A stretch of DNA of 64,000 nt, from positions 1 to 64,000 of the forward strand of contig JAILNC010000100.1 of NCBI GenBank assembly GCA_024691985.1, read 5' to 3'. Origin of the DNA: Oscillospiraceae bacterium (GTDB taxonomy: Bacteria; Bacillota; Clostridia; Oscillospirales; Oscillospiraceae). Of this stretch, positions 16,011 through 24,663 are shown piece after piece. The notes below the pieces were generated by a model. That model saw only the letters and a list, made by a program, of their open reading frames with translations. It did not search any database and was not told the origin of the DNA. A program made the position numbers and the translations under genes. Position 1 is the stretch's first letter. Each line of letters begins with the position of its first letter.

Positions 16011-16886
16011 ATGGATAGAACCAAGGTCAGGATCTTTCTGTACGTGATCGATTCCGGCAGTCTGACAAAAGCCGCCGCCGCCTTTGGCTACACGACCTCC
16101 GGCATCAGCCACATGATGTCCACCATGGAGGAGGAGGTCGGCTTCCCGCTTCTGATCCGCAGCCGCAGCGGCGTCGCCCCGACGCCCAATGCCGAGCGCC
16201 TCATCCCCATCCTGCGCTCCCAGCTCAGCTGGGATGAGCAGCTCCAGCAGACCATCAGCGAGATCAGCGGCATGAACAGCGGCTCCATCACCGTCGCCGC
16301 CTATTCCAGCATCGCCAGCCAGTGGCTGCCGACGGTCATCAGCCGCTTCCACCGCGACTACGGCGCTATCGAGATCCACCTGCTGGAGGGGACCTGGCAG
16401 GAGGTCGCGGGCTATCTCGGCGAACACCGGGCGGATATGGGTTTTTACAGCTACCAGCCCTCGATCAAGTACCACTGGGTACCGCTGAAAAACGACCCGA
16501 TGGTGGTCTGCGTACCGCCGCAGCACCCGCTGGCGGAGCACGAGAGCGTGAGGCTTGCGGATCTGAAGGACGAGAGCATCATCCTTCCCGCCTACGGCAT
16601 GGATATGGACGTGCAGAATCTCCTGCGCGGCCACAGCTTCCGCTGCCAGTTCACGACGCTGGAAAATTCCTCCGCCTTCAGCATGGCGGAGCAGGGACTG
16701 GGCCTCGTCATCACCCATGAGCTCAATACGAGAGGGCGCATCAATCGGATGAAGATCCTGCCGCTCGACCCGCCGCAGACCATCAGTCTGGGCGTGGCCT
16801 TCCCCTCCGACACACAGCTCACGCCGGCCGCGTCGAAGCTGATCGAGTATGCGAAAATGATTATCCGCGACTCCTCCGTGTTCTGA
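16011..16886 (+). CDS. LysR family transcriptional regulator
   Basis: A 291-residue protein with the LysR winged helix at residues 1-60 (FLYVIDSGSLTKAAAAFGYTTSGISHMMSTM cut by the usual turn) and a periplasmic-binding-like effector domain from about residue 90 (GSITVAAYSSIASQWLP and the hinge region). Length is typical. ATG at 16011 behind GGAAGGAG. It lies between the grdI/grdH-like operon and the trxB-trxA-grdA-grdC-grdD operon with its own promoter and is a good candidate to control one or both. The repeated motif ATAATATAATCAC does not have the T-N11-A form, so I do not assign it as its operator. Confidence 0.88.
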   Translation: MDRTKVRIFLYVIDSGSLTKAAAAFGYTTSGISHMMSTMEEEVGFPLLIRSRSGVAPTPNAERLIPILRSQLSWDEQLQQTISEISGMNSGSITVAAYSSIASQWLPTVISRFHRDYGAIEIHLLEGTWQEVAGYLGEHRADMGFYSYQPSIKYHWVPLKNDPMVVCVPPQHPLAEHESVRLADLKDESIILPAYGMDMDVQNLLRGHSFRCQFTTLENSSAFSMAEQGLGLVITHELNTRGRINRMKILPLDPPQTISLGVAFPSDTQLTPAASKLIEYAKMIIRDSSVF

Positions 16887-17451
16887 TTTTCCAATCCTGT
16901 TTATTATTGAAGGGATCGCAACAATTAAGAACGATCTGTAAACTATTTGTGAAGGCCGAGCTGACCGGGATCCCGGAAAGCCCGGCTTTTTCACGGCTTT
17001 TTCTGCCGATCCGGGCAATGTGCCTCAGGAATTGCCTGATGACATGGGAAAACCGACTTGACAAAAACTTAAGATTATGTTGAAATAATGTCGCTATGCA
17101 GTTGTCTGCTTTCGTACTATTATATAAGAGAAATCCAGTGTCGTATCTTTCATCGCTTTCAACCGCCGCGGTCAGCGTATCACGGCACCCGACGAAAACA
17201 CGACGTCGTCCGCCCTGCGGCGGACGTGTCGGGGCCCGGTTTCCGGCGGGGCGCTGCGGGAGTTTGACCGTGCGGGACAAGGGGTGAGGGGTACACGTTG
17301 GCGGACAGCCTTTTCTTTACGCTTTATCAAGTTTTGTTGTTGACAAATCAATGCGGGGGAAATATAATATAATCACGGTTACATAAAGCGCTCAGTGAAA
17401 TGGAAGCTGACAGCTTCAACAACAAAACGCCAACAAAAGAGGAGGAAGCAA
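16887..17451 (+). promoter_or_regulatory. Long intergenic region with promoter of the trxB-grd operon
   Basis: TTGACA (17340-17345) and TATAAT (17363-17368), spacer 17, form a perfect promoter 84 bases before trxB; the motif ATAATATAATCAC overlaps its -10 box. Upstream, CCGGGATCCCGG and AGCCCGGCTTTTT near 16969-16992 probably terminate lysR. A second TTGACA at 17059-17064 and a hairpin, CGTCCGCC/GGCGGACG, at 17207-17226 are unexplained. No gene is visible in these 565 bases. Confidence 0.65.
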
Positions 17452-18396
17452 ATGGACAGCAAAATCTACGACGTCATGATTCTCGGCGGCGGTCCCGCCG
17501 GTCTCGCGGCAGGTCTGTATGCGGGACGCTCCAAGCTCTCCGTGCTGATTATCGAGAAGGGCATCGACGGCGGTCAGATCGCCATCACCCACGACATCGA
17601 GAATTATCCCGGACAGCCCAAGGTCGACGGCATGAGCGGTCAGGAGCTCGTCGCTCCCATGACGGCCCAGTGCAAGAAGTTCGGCTGCGAGCGCGTCAGC
17701 GACACCATCACCGCCTGCGACTTCAGCGGCACCATCAAGAAGCTCATCGGCAGCAAGGGCGAGTACCTGGCCAAGTCCGTCATTGTCTGCACCGGCGCGA
17801 TGACCCGGTCCATCGGCTGCAAGAACGAGGCCAAGTATGTCGGCAAGGGCGTGAGCTACTGCGCCGTCTGCGACGCCAACTTCTTCGAAGATTTTGAGAT
17901 CTATGTGGTCGGCGGCAACGGGATCGCGGCGGAAGAATCCCTGTATTTGTCCAAGTATGCGAGGAAGCTCACCATGCTCCACAAGGGCAGCTCCCTTGCG
18001 GTCACCCCCGCGATGAAGCAGGAAATCGAGGAGAACCCCAAGATCAACGTGATGTGCGACGTGGTGGTCGAGGATCTGGGCGGCGACGAGCTGCTCAGCG
18101 AGATCGTCATCCGCAATGTCAAGACCGGCGAGCTCACCACGCTCACGGCGGATGAGGAGGACGGCTTCTTCGGCCTGTTCGGCTTCACCGGCAAGAAGAC
18201 CACCGGCATGTTCGACGGTATCCTGGACATGGAAGGCGGCTACATCAAGACCAACGAGAAGATGGAGACCAACGTGCCCGGCGTCTATGCCGCGGGCGAC
18301 GTCCGCGTCACGCCGCTGCGTCAGGTCGTCACGGCCTGCGCCGACGGCGCCATCGCCGCCATGCAGTGCGGGAAGTATATCAACACCATCAAGTAA
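17452..18396 (+). CDS. trxB: Thioredoxin reductase
   Basis: A 314-residue FAD/NAD(P)H disulfide oxidoreductase. FAD-binding GGGPAGLAAGLYAGR at the N-terminus, redox pair in SYCAVCDANFF (about residues 135-145), NAD(P)-binding GGNGIAAEE and the FAD-binding end VPGVYAAGDVRVTPLRQV. It reduces the thioredoxin encoded next, which re-reduces selenoprotein A after each glycine reductase turnover. ATG at 17452 behind GAGGAGG. First gene of the trxB-trxA-grdA-grdC-grdD operon. The second glycine of the usual GxGxxA NAD motif reads GGNGIAAEE, a mild variation also seen in Stickland-type TrxB proteins. Confidence 0.93.
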   Translation: MDSKIYDVMILGGGPAGLAAGLYAGRSKLSVLIIEKGIDGGQIAITHDIENYPGQPKVDGMSGQELVAPMTAQCKKFGCERVSDTITACDFSGTIKKLIGSKGEYLAKSVIVCTGAMTRSIGCKNEAKYVGKGVSYCAVCDANFFEDFEIYVVGGNGIAAEESLYLSKYARKLTMLHKGSSLAVTPAMKQEIEENPKINVMCDVVVEDLGGDELLSEIVIRNVKTGELTTLTADEEDGFFGLFGFTGKKTTGMFDGILDMEGGYIKTNEKMETNVPGVYAAGDVRVTPLRQVVTACADGAIAAMQCGKYINTIK

Positions 18397-18428
18397 TCAC
18401 CTCAAAAAAACAAAAAGGAGAACCTGTC

Positions 18429-18746
18429 ATGCTGGATCTTACGAAAGAAAACTTCGCCGCGGAAGTCCTCGAGGCGGAAGGAAAGGTTTTTGTCGATTTC
18501 TACGGTGACGGCTGCGTCCCCTGCGCCGCCCTCATGCCCTTCGTCCATCAGTACGCCGAGGAGTACGGCGACAAGATGAAGTTCACGTCCCTCAACACCA
18601 CCAAGGCGCGCCGTCTGGCCATCTCCCAGAAGATCCTGGGTCTGCCCGTGATGGCGATCTACGAAAACGGCGCCATGATCGACTCCGTTGTGAAGGAGGA
18701 GGCCACCGCCGACTCCATCTTGGAGATGATCAAGCGTCACATCTGA
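18429..18746 (+). CDS. trxA: Thioredoxin of the glycine reductase system
   Basis: A 105-residue thioredoxin fold protein with active site GCVPC in FYGDGCVPCAAL (around residues 27-37), not the usual WCGPC. The GCVPC form is known from glycine-reducing clostridia such as Eubacterium acidaminophilum, where it pairs with a matching TrxB. The cis-proline region is LGLPVMAIY. ATG at 18429 behind AAAGGAG. It passes electrons from TrxB to selenoprotein A. Confidence 0.93.
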   Translation: MLDLTKENFAAEVLEAEGKVFVDFYGDGCVPCAALMPFVHQYAEEYGDKMKFTSLNTTKARRLAISQKILGLPVMAIYENGAMIDSVVKEEATADSILEMIKRHI

Positions 18747-18803
18747 TCCCCGGTAAAGAGCCGCCCGGCTTTTTATAAACTTCAAAGGAAGGAGGAAAGA
18801 TTC

Positions 18804-19280
18804 ATGAGCATTTTGGCTGGCAAGAAGGTTGTCGCCATCGGCGACCGCGACGGTATTCCCGGCCCCGCCATCGAGGCCTGCGCCGTTACTGCCGGTGCGG
18901 AGGTCGTCTTTTCTTCGACTGAGTGCTTCGTTTGAACTGCCGCAGGTGCAATGGATCTGGAGAATCAGAAGCGTGTGCTGGGCTTTGCCGAACAGTACGG
19001 TCCCGAGAACGTCGTCGTTCTGCTGGGCGCCGCTGAGGGCGAAGCTTCCGGGCTCGCCGCTGAGACGGTCACCGCCGGTGACCCGACCTTCTCCGGTCCG
19101 TTGACAGGGGTCTCGTTGGGACTCACGGTTTTCCATGTTTGCGAACCTCAGGTCAAGGAAGAGTTCGATCAGGCCGTCTACGAGGAACAGGTCGGTATGA
19201 TGGAAATGGTCCTCGACGTTGACGATATCGTCAGCGAGATGACGTCGATCCGCGACGAATTCTGCAAGTATCTGGGCTAA
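18804..19280 (+). CDS. grdA: Glycine/sarcosine/betaine reductase selenoprotein A
   Basis: A 158-residue selenoprotein. In-frame TGA at 18933-18935 is residue 44 and gives [13 protein letters not shown], the invariant GrdA motif, with Sec at the position known for the family. GrdA accepts the carboxymethyl group from any component B as a Se-carboxymethyl selenoether, forms an internal selenide-sulfide with release of acetyl to component C, and is reset by thioredoxin. ATG at 18804 has GGAAGGAGG upstream. One grdA serves both B-component systems in this window. Without Sec readthrough the gene would look broken in two. Confidence 0.95.
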
Positions 19281-19337
19281 GCAACTGGTTTATGGGGCGG
19301 CCGTGCGCCGCCCCGCCACAAGCGCAAAGTTCAAATG

Positions 19338-19392
19338 AAAGCCATGATCGAACGGGGTGCAGGCTGTACCCCGGCCGTACCATGGCTTTTTT
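19338..19392 (+). terminator. Terminator or attenuator between grdA and grdC
   Basis: AAAGCCATG pairs with CATGGCTTT around an inner hairpin CGGGG...CCCCG and ends in TTTTTT. It sits between the selenoprotein A stop and grdC. Partial termination here would give more trxB-trxA-grdA than grdC-grdD transcript. Confidence 0.75.
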
Positions 19393-19453
19393 GATAAGAG
19401 ATTTTCCTGTTTGGGATCTATAAATTTTTGACTGAAAGAGGTTTTGATGCCAT

Positions 19454-20998
19454 ATGAAAAGTGTTATTAAAGGCGCTGGCTACATTCTCTGCCATGTCCC
19501 CGACATGGTCCTGCACAACGGCACGACACAGACGACCGAGATGATCGTCAACCCCGAAGGCGAGTACCTCAAGGCACTCCCCAGCCATCTGCGCAGCTGG
19601 GAAGACGTGCTGGAGTACTGGCCCAACCAGGTCTACATCGGCAACAAGACCCCCGACGAGCTGGCCGCCGTTCCCCAGCCCTTCTATACGACCCCCTGCG
19701 ACGTGAAGGAGCGTTACGGCCACTTCGGCCAGATGATGCCCCAGGAGGAGTTCACCCTCCTCATGCAGGCCAGCGACGTGTTTGACCTTGTCTGGCTGGA
19801 CAAGAACTTCGTCGCTCAGTACAAGGAGCAGTTCGCGGCCAACCCGATGATCGACGAGACCATCGTCGCCCGCATCAAGGACGGCATCGAGATTTCCGAG
19901 ATCGAGCGCCTCGTGAAGGAGGAGCACTCCGAGGGCCTGTACCACAACGGCACCCTCGTCGGCTGCGTCAAGCGCGCCCACGACATCGACGTCAACCTCT
20001 CCGCCCACGTCATGCTCGAGAACATCGTCTCCAAGGCGTCCTCCGTGCTGGCTCTGATCGCGGGCGTACAGAACGCGGGCTATCAGAAAGCCGACATTGA
20101 GTACGTCATCGACTGCTGCGAGGAGGCCTGCGGCGACATGAACCAGCGAGGCGGCTGCAACTTCGCAAAGGCCGCGGCCGAGATCGCCGGCCTCGTCTCC
20201 GCCTCCGGCTCCGACAGCCGCGGCTTCTGCGCCGGCCCCGCCCACGCCCTGGTTGAGGCTGCCGCCCTGGTCGAGGCGGGCGCCTACAAGACCGTCGCCG
20301 TTACGGCCGGCGGCTGCACCGCCAAGCTCGGCATGAACGGCAAGGATCATGTCAAGAAGGGCATGCCCGCATTCGAGGATATGCTGGGCGGCTTCTGCGT
20401 CGTCATCGGCGAGAACGACGGCGTCAGCCCCGAGATCAACCTGGAGATCCTCGGCCGCCACACTGTCGGCACCGGCTCCGCGCCCCAGAACGTCATCAGC
20501 TCCCTCGTCACCGATCCGCTGGACCGCAACGGCCTGAAGGTCACCGACGTGGACAAGTTCTCCCCCGAGATGCAGAACCCCGACATCACCAAGCCCGCCG
20601 GCGCCGGCGACGTGCCCCAGGCCAACTACAAGATGATCGCGGCCCTCGCCGTCAAGCGCGGCGACATCCCGAAGGCCGACATGCCCGCTTTCATCAAGGA
20701 CCACGGCCTGACCGGCTGGGCCCCCACCCAGGGCCACATCCCCTCCGGCGTGCCCTACATCGGCTTTGCGCGTGAGGATATCATGGCCGGCAAGATCAAG
20801 CGCGCCATGATCATCGGCAAGGGCTCCCTGTTCCTCGGCCGCATGACCAACCTCTTCGACGGCATTTCCTTTATCATCCAGGCCAACTCCAGCGCCGAGG
20901 CCGCGGCTGCCGCAGGCGTCAGCGAGGAGGAGGTCAAGAGCATGATCGCCAAGGCGATGAAGGAGTTCGCGGCGACTCTTCTGGCCCAGGCCGAGTGA
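19454..20998 (+). CDS. grdC: Glycine reductase component C, beta subunit
   Basis: A 514-residue protein starting MKSVIKGAGYILCHVPDMVL, the standard GrdC N-terminus and length. Component C takes the acetyl group from carboxymethylated GrdA and converts it with phosphate to acetyl phosphate for ATP synthesis. Family landmarks include VYIGNKTPDEL, CCEEACGDMNQRGGCNFAKA and a thiolase-like fold typical of FabH/PlsX-related subunits. ATG at 19454 with AAAGAGG upstream. Followed by grdD after 11 bases. Confidence 0.93.
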   Translation: MKSVIKGAGYILCHVPDMVLHNGTTQTTEMIVNPEGEYLKALPSHLRSWEDVLEYWPNQVYIGNKTPDELAAVPQPFYTTPCDVKERYGHFGQMMPQEEFTLLMQASDVFDLVWLDKNFVAQYKEQFAANPMIDETIVARIKDGIEISEIERLVKEEHSEGLYHNGTLVGCVKRAHDIDVNLSAHVMLENIVSKASSVLALIAGVQNAGYQKADIEYVIDCCEEACGDMNQRGGCNFAKAAAEIAGLVSASGSDSRGFCAGPAHALVEAAALVEAGAYKTVAVTAGGCTAKLGMNGKDHVKKGMPAFEDMLGGFCVVIGENDGVSPEINLEILGRHTVGTGSAPQNVISSLVTDPLDRNGLKVTDVDKFSPEMQNPDITKPAGAGDVPQANYKMIAALAVKRGDIPKADMPAFIKDHGLTGWAPTQGHIPSGVPYIGFAREDIMAGKIKRAMIIGKGSLFLGRMTNLFDGISFIIQANSSAEAAAAAGVSEEEVKSMIAKAMKEFAATLLAQAE

Positions 20999-21009
20999 GG
21001 AGGCGCGGG

Positions 21010-22161
21010 ATGAGTAATCTTCAGAAAACCATCGCCCAGGCCTTTCTGGAAATGGCGGAGGGCCTGGAGAGCGGCTCCTTCGGGAAAAAGCCCAAGATCG
21101 CCCTGACCGGCATGGGCAGCGAGCACGGCGAAGAAAACGCCATGCAGGCCGCCCTCATGGCTGCCAAGCGCGGCGTCGACGTCTACTACATCGGCACCCT
21201 CGAGGCCGAGGGCGTGACCACCGTCCATGTGGAAAATGAGGACGAGGGCCACAAGAAGATGGACGAGCTCGTCGAGAGCGGCGCGGTCGACGGCGCGGTC
21301 ACCATGCACTACCCGTTCCCCATCGGCGTGTCCACCGTCGGCAGGGTCATTACCCCGGCGAAGGGCAAGGAGATGTTCGTGGCCAACACCACCGGCACCT
21401 CCAGCGGCGACAGGATCGAGGGCATGATCAAGAACGCCGTCTACGGCATCATCACCGCCAAAGCCAGCGGCGTGAAGAACCCCACCGTGGGCATCCTGAA
21501 CGTCGACGGTGCGCGCCAGTGCGAGATCGCGCTCAACCAGCTGCGCGACGGAGGCTATGAGTTCGAGTGGGCCAGCTCCGCCAGGGCCGACGGCGGCGCG
21601 GTCATGCGCGGCAACGACGTCCTGCAGGGCAGCCCCGACGTCATGGTCATGGACTCCCTGACCGGCAACGTGCTGATCAAGATGCTCTCCGCCTACACCA
21701 CCGGCGGCAGCTTTGAGGCCACCGGCTACGGCTACGGCCCCGGCATCGGCATGGACTACAACAAGCTGATCCTCATCATCTCCCGCGCCTCCGGCGCGCC
21801 GCTGATCGCCAACGCTCTGGAGTTTGCCGCCCAGCTCGTGCGCGGCAAGGTCTTCGAGGTGGCGAAGGCGGAGTTTGCCAAGGCGGAGAAGGCCGGCTTC
21901 AGCAAGATCCTCGAGGCCCGCAAGGCCTCCGCAAAGTCCGCCGCCCCGGCCGAGGAGGTCAAGGCGCCCCCGGCAGAGCCCTGCCCCGCCGCCATCCTCG
22001 GCGTCGAGGTCATGGATCTGGAGGACGCGGTCAAGGTCCTGTGGAAGGCCGGTATCTACGCCGAGTCCGGCATGGGCTGCACCGGTCCCGTCGTCCTGAT
22101 GAGCGATGCCAACCACGATAAGGCCGTCGAGCTCCTCAGAGCCGCGGGCTATATCGGATAA
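21010..22161 (+). CDS. grdD: Glycine reductase component C, alpha subunit
   Basis: A 383-residue protein of the GrdD family, related to phosphate acetyl/butyryltransferase-like PlsX proteins. Visible features are KIALTGMGSEHGEENAM at the N-terminus, GPGIGMDYNKL, an alanine/proline-rich linker at about 305-325, and the C-terminal ESGMGCTGPV with Cys357, close to the cysteine reported to carry the acetyl thioester in characterised GrdD. ATG at 21010, with AGGAGGCG from the end of grdC as the ribosome site. Last gene of the operon. Confidence 0.93.
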   Translation: MSNLQKTIAQAFLEMAEGLESGSFGKKPKIALTGMGSEHGEENAMQAALMAAKRGVDVYYIGTLEAEGVTTVHVENEDEGHKKMDELVESGAVDGAVTMHYPFPIGVSTVGRVITPAKGKEMFVANTTGTSSGDRIEGMIKNAVYGIITAKASGVKNPTVGILNVDGARQCEIALNQLRDGGYEFEWASSARADGGAVMRGNDVLQGSPDVMVMDSLTGNVLIKMLSAYTTGGSFEATGYGYGPGIGMDYNKLILIISRASGAPLIANALEFAAQLVRGKVFEVAKAEFAKAEKAGFSKILEARKASAKSAAPAEEVKAPPAEPCPAAILGVEVMDLEDAVKVLWKAGIYAESGMGCTGPVVLMSDANHDKAVELLRAAGYIG

Positions 22162-22187
22162 GCAACAACCGGGCAACACGAAGCAAA

Positions 22188-22232
22188 ACGACCCCGGCGC
22201 CGCGCGTCGGATCAGGCACGGCGCCGGGTCGT
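22188..22232 (+). terminator. GC-rich inverted repeat after grdD
   Basis: ACGACCCCGGCGCCG pairs with CGGCGCCGGGTCGT across a 16-base loop, 26 bases after the grdD stop. There is no T run, so termination would be weak or protein-assisted. The region 22233-22367 shows no other feature and no clear promoter for the selenium genes. Confidence 0.55.
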
Positions 22233-22367
22233 CGAATATGGGGTAAACGATGATTAAATCGGCAAGAGCGAATCCCGAGAGAATTTTTGTTCTGACGAAG
22301 TCAGGGCGGAAATTATCCGGGAGGCGACGCAGGCGGTTTGATCGGCGTTTACAAGGGGAGAAGCATC

Positions 22368-23522
22368 ATGCAGACTGTCTATTTGGATAACGGCGCGACC
22401 TCCTTCCCCAAGGCCCCCGGCGTGGGGGAGGCCATGGCGGACTACCTTCTGCACAACGGGGCGAACGTCAACCGCGGCACCTACGGAAAGGCCAGCGCCG
22501 CCGCCATGACCGTCCTTGAGACGCGCCTGCGTCTCAAGGAGCTTTTCCATTTCCCGGGAAAGGAAGCGGAGGTCATCCTCACCCCCGGCCATACCTACGG
22601 CCTGAACCAGATCCTGCTGGGCTTTCTCGGGCCCGGCGACCACGTGATCGTCAGCAGCATGGAGCACAACGCCGTCATGCGCCCGCTCATGGAGCTGCAG
22701 GCGCACGGCGTGGAATTCTCCCGCATCCCGGCGGATCGGGCGGGCCGCACGAAAGCGGCGGAACTGCTGCCTCTCATCCGGGAGAATACGAAGCTCGTGC
22801 TGGTCGACCACGCATCCAACGTCAGCGGGACGATCTTCCCGCTGGAGGAGACGGCGGAACTCTGCCATGCGCGCGGCATCCCGCTGGCGGTCGACGCCGC
22901 CCAGACCGGCGGACACCGCGACGTCGATTTCGGCGCGCTGCATCTGGCGGCGCTCTCCGTGCCCGGCCACAAGGGGCTCCTCGGCCCGCAGGGCATCGGC
23001 GCGCTGCTGCTGGAGGAAGAATTTGCCTCCCGCCTCCGCCCCCTTGTCACCGGCGGCACCGGCTCCGCCTCCGACAGCGAGATCCAGCCGGACTACATGC
23101 CCGACCGCTTTGAATCCGGCACGGTCAATCTGCCCGGCGCCTTCGGTCTGCACAAGTCCCTCGGCTTTATTCTGGAGCAGGGGATCGACAAGCTCAAGGC
23201 CCATGACGAGGCTTTGACCGCGCGTTTTCTCGACGGCGTGCGGGGGCTGCCCCTGCGCGTGGCGGGGCCGGCCGATCCGAAGCAGCAGGTGGGCGTCGTG
23301 TCGCTGGACTTCACAGACGGGGACAACGGCGAGATCGCCTACAGACTGGAGAAGGACTACGGCATCCTGACCCGCTGCGGCCTGCACTGCGCCCCCAACG
23401 CGCACAGGACGCTGGGGACCTTCCCGCAGGGCACGGTGCGCTTTTCCTTTGGTTATGCCACGACCGAAGACGAGATCGACTATGCCGTCCGTGCCATCCG
23501 CACGCTGGCGCTGGAAGCTTGA
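22368..23522 (+). CDS. Cysteine desulfurase-like aminotransferase class V (selenium mobilisation)
   Basis: A 384-residue PLP enzyme of the NifS/Csd group. Residues visible: N-terminal YLDNGATSFPKAP, PLP lysine in SVPGHKGLLGPQG (around 204-216), and catalytic cysteine in TRCGLHCAPNAHRTLGT near residue 340. The family includes members placed beside selD in selenium clusters, where they are thought to deliver Se or S for selenophosphate formation. ATG at 22368 behind AAGGGGAG. It heads the selenium gene set and precedes selD by 73 bases. Confidence 0.9.
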   Translation: MQTVYLDNGATSFPKAPGVGEAMADYLLHNGANVNRGTYGKASAAAMTVLETRLRLKELFHFPGKEAEVILTPGHTYGLNQILLGFLGPGDHVIVSSMEHNAVMRPLMELQAHGVEFSRIPADRAGRTKAAELLPLIRENTKLVLVDHASNVSGTIFPLEETAELCHARGIPLAVDAAQTGGHRDVDFGALHLAALSVPGHKGLLGPQGIGALLLEEEFASRLRPLVTGGTGSASDSEIQPDYMPDRFESGTVNLPGAFGLHKSLGFILEQGIDKLKAHDEALTARFLDGVRGLPLRVAGPADPKQQVGVVSLDFTDGDNGEIAYRLEKDYGILTRCGLHCAPNAHRTLGTFPQGTVRFSFGYATTEDEIDYAVRAIRTLALEA

Positions 23523-23595
23523 ACACAAATTCGCGAACCCCTTTCCCGGCCGACTGACCGGGAAGCTTTGATACATGACGAGAGGAGGTGTCGAT

Positions 23596-24630
23596 GTGGC
23601 GGAAATGAAACGGCTGACCGAGATGGTCGCCGCGGCCGGCTGAGCGGCCAAGCTCCCGCCGGGAGCGCTCGCGCAGGTTCTGCGCGAAATCCCCAGAATC
23701 CCCAATCAAAACATTCTGGTCGGCTTTGACTCCTCGGACGACGCCTGCATCTACAGGATCAATGACGAGGTCGCCATTGTCCAGACGGTGGACTTTTTCC
23801 CGCCGATGGTGGACGACCCCTATGTGTTCGGACAGATCGCCGCCGCCAACGCGATCTCCGACGTCTACGCCATGGGCGGCACGCCCGTCTTCGCCCTGAA
23901 CCTGCTGTGCTTCCCGAACTGCCTCGGGCTCGAGGTGGCGGGGGAGATCCTCAGAGGCGGCGCGGACAAGGCCATGGAGGCCGGCTGCACCATCGCGGGC
24001 GGCCACTCCATCACCGACGAGGAGCCGAAATACGGCATGTGCGTCACCGGCACGGTCCACCCGAAGGCGATCCTTGCCAACAACACCGCCCGCGAGGGCG
24101 ACGTGCTGGTCATGACCAAGGCGCTCGGCACCGGCATCCTGACCACAGCCTTCAAGGGCGAGATGATCACGGAGGCGGAGCTGCAGCCCGCCATCGACGC
24201 CATGCGCACGCTCAACCGCTACGGGGCGGAAGCTGCGAAAGGCCTGCGCATCCACGCCTGCACGGACATCACGGGCTTCGGCCTGGCCGGACACCTGTGC
24301 GAGATGGCGGAGGGCAGCGGTCTCACCGCCGCGGTCCGGGGCGATCGGATCCCCATTCTGCCGAAGGTCGTGGAGATGGCGCGCATGGGCTTGATCCCGG
24401 GCGGCATGTACCGCAACCGGAAGCACTTCGGAGACAGGCTCGACCTCAGCGGCGTCCCCGTGGAGCTTGCCGACATCATGCTCGACCCGCAGACCTCGGG
24501 CGGTCTGCTCTTCGCCGTGGACGAGCTCGACGCGCAGGAGCTGCTGCGCCGTCTGCGCGACAGCGGCGTGCCCGCCGCAGAGATCGGCGTCCTGTCTGCT
24601 TTTGATGGGGTATACATCCGGGCGGAATAG
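23596..24630 (+). CDS. selD: Selenophosphate synthase, selenocysteine-containing
   Basis: Makes selenophosphate from ATP and selenide. An in-frame TGA at 23641-23643 replaces the usual active-site Cys, giving AAGUAAKLPPG, so the enzyme is itself a selenoprotein. After it come FDSSDDACIY, the glycine-rich GGTPVFALNLL, GGHSITDEEPKYG and DPQTSGGLLFAV, all SelD landmarks. GTG at 23596 is preferred because AGGAGG ends seven bases before it; an in-frame ATG at 23575 is the alternative and would add seven residues. Length is 344 residues including Sec. selA and selB follow directly. Confidence 0.93.
23641..23670 (+). promoter_or_regulatory. SECIS-like hairpin of selD
   Basis: Eight bases after the UGA, GCTCCC (23652-23657) pairs with GGGAGC (23661-23666) around a three-base GCC loop. 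This short GC-rich stem-loop right after the UGA fits a bacterial SECIS. Confidence 0.6.
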
Positions 24631-24663
24631 CCAACGCACGAATCGACAGACGAGGTGTCAGAC

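Noticed and set aside
18804-19280. grdA as a pseudogene split by TGA
   Set aside because: The TGA is at the known Sec44 position within [13 protein letters not shown], and the full Sec machinery is encoded nearby.
23575-23643. selD as a truncated gene beginning downstream of a TGA
   Set aside because: Sequence before the TGA has a perfect ribosome site and the conserved SelD active-site context; a hairpin follows the TGA.
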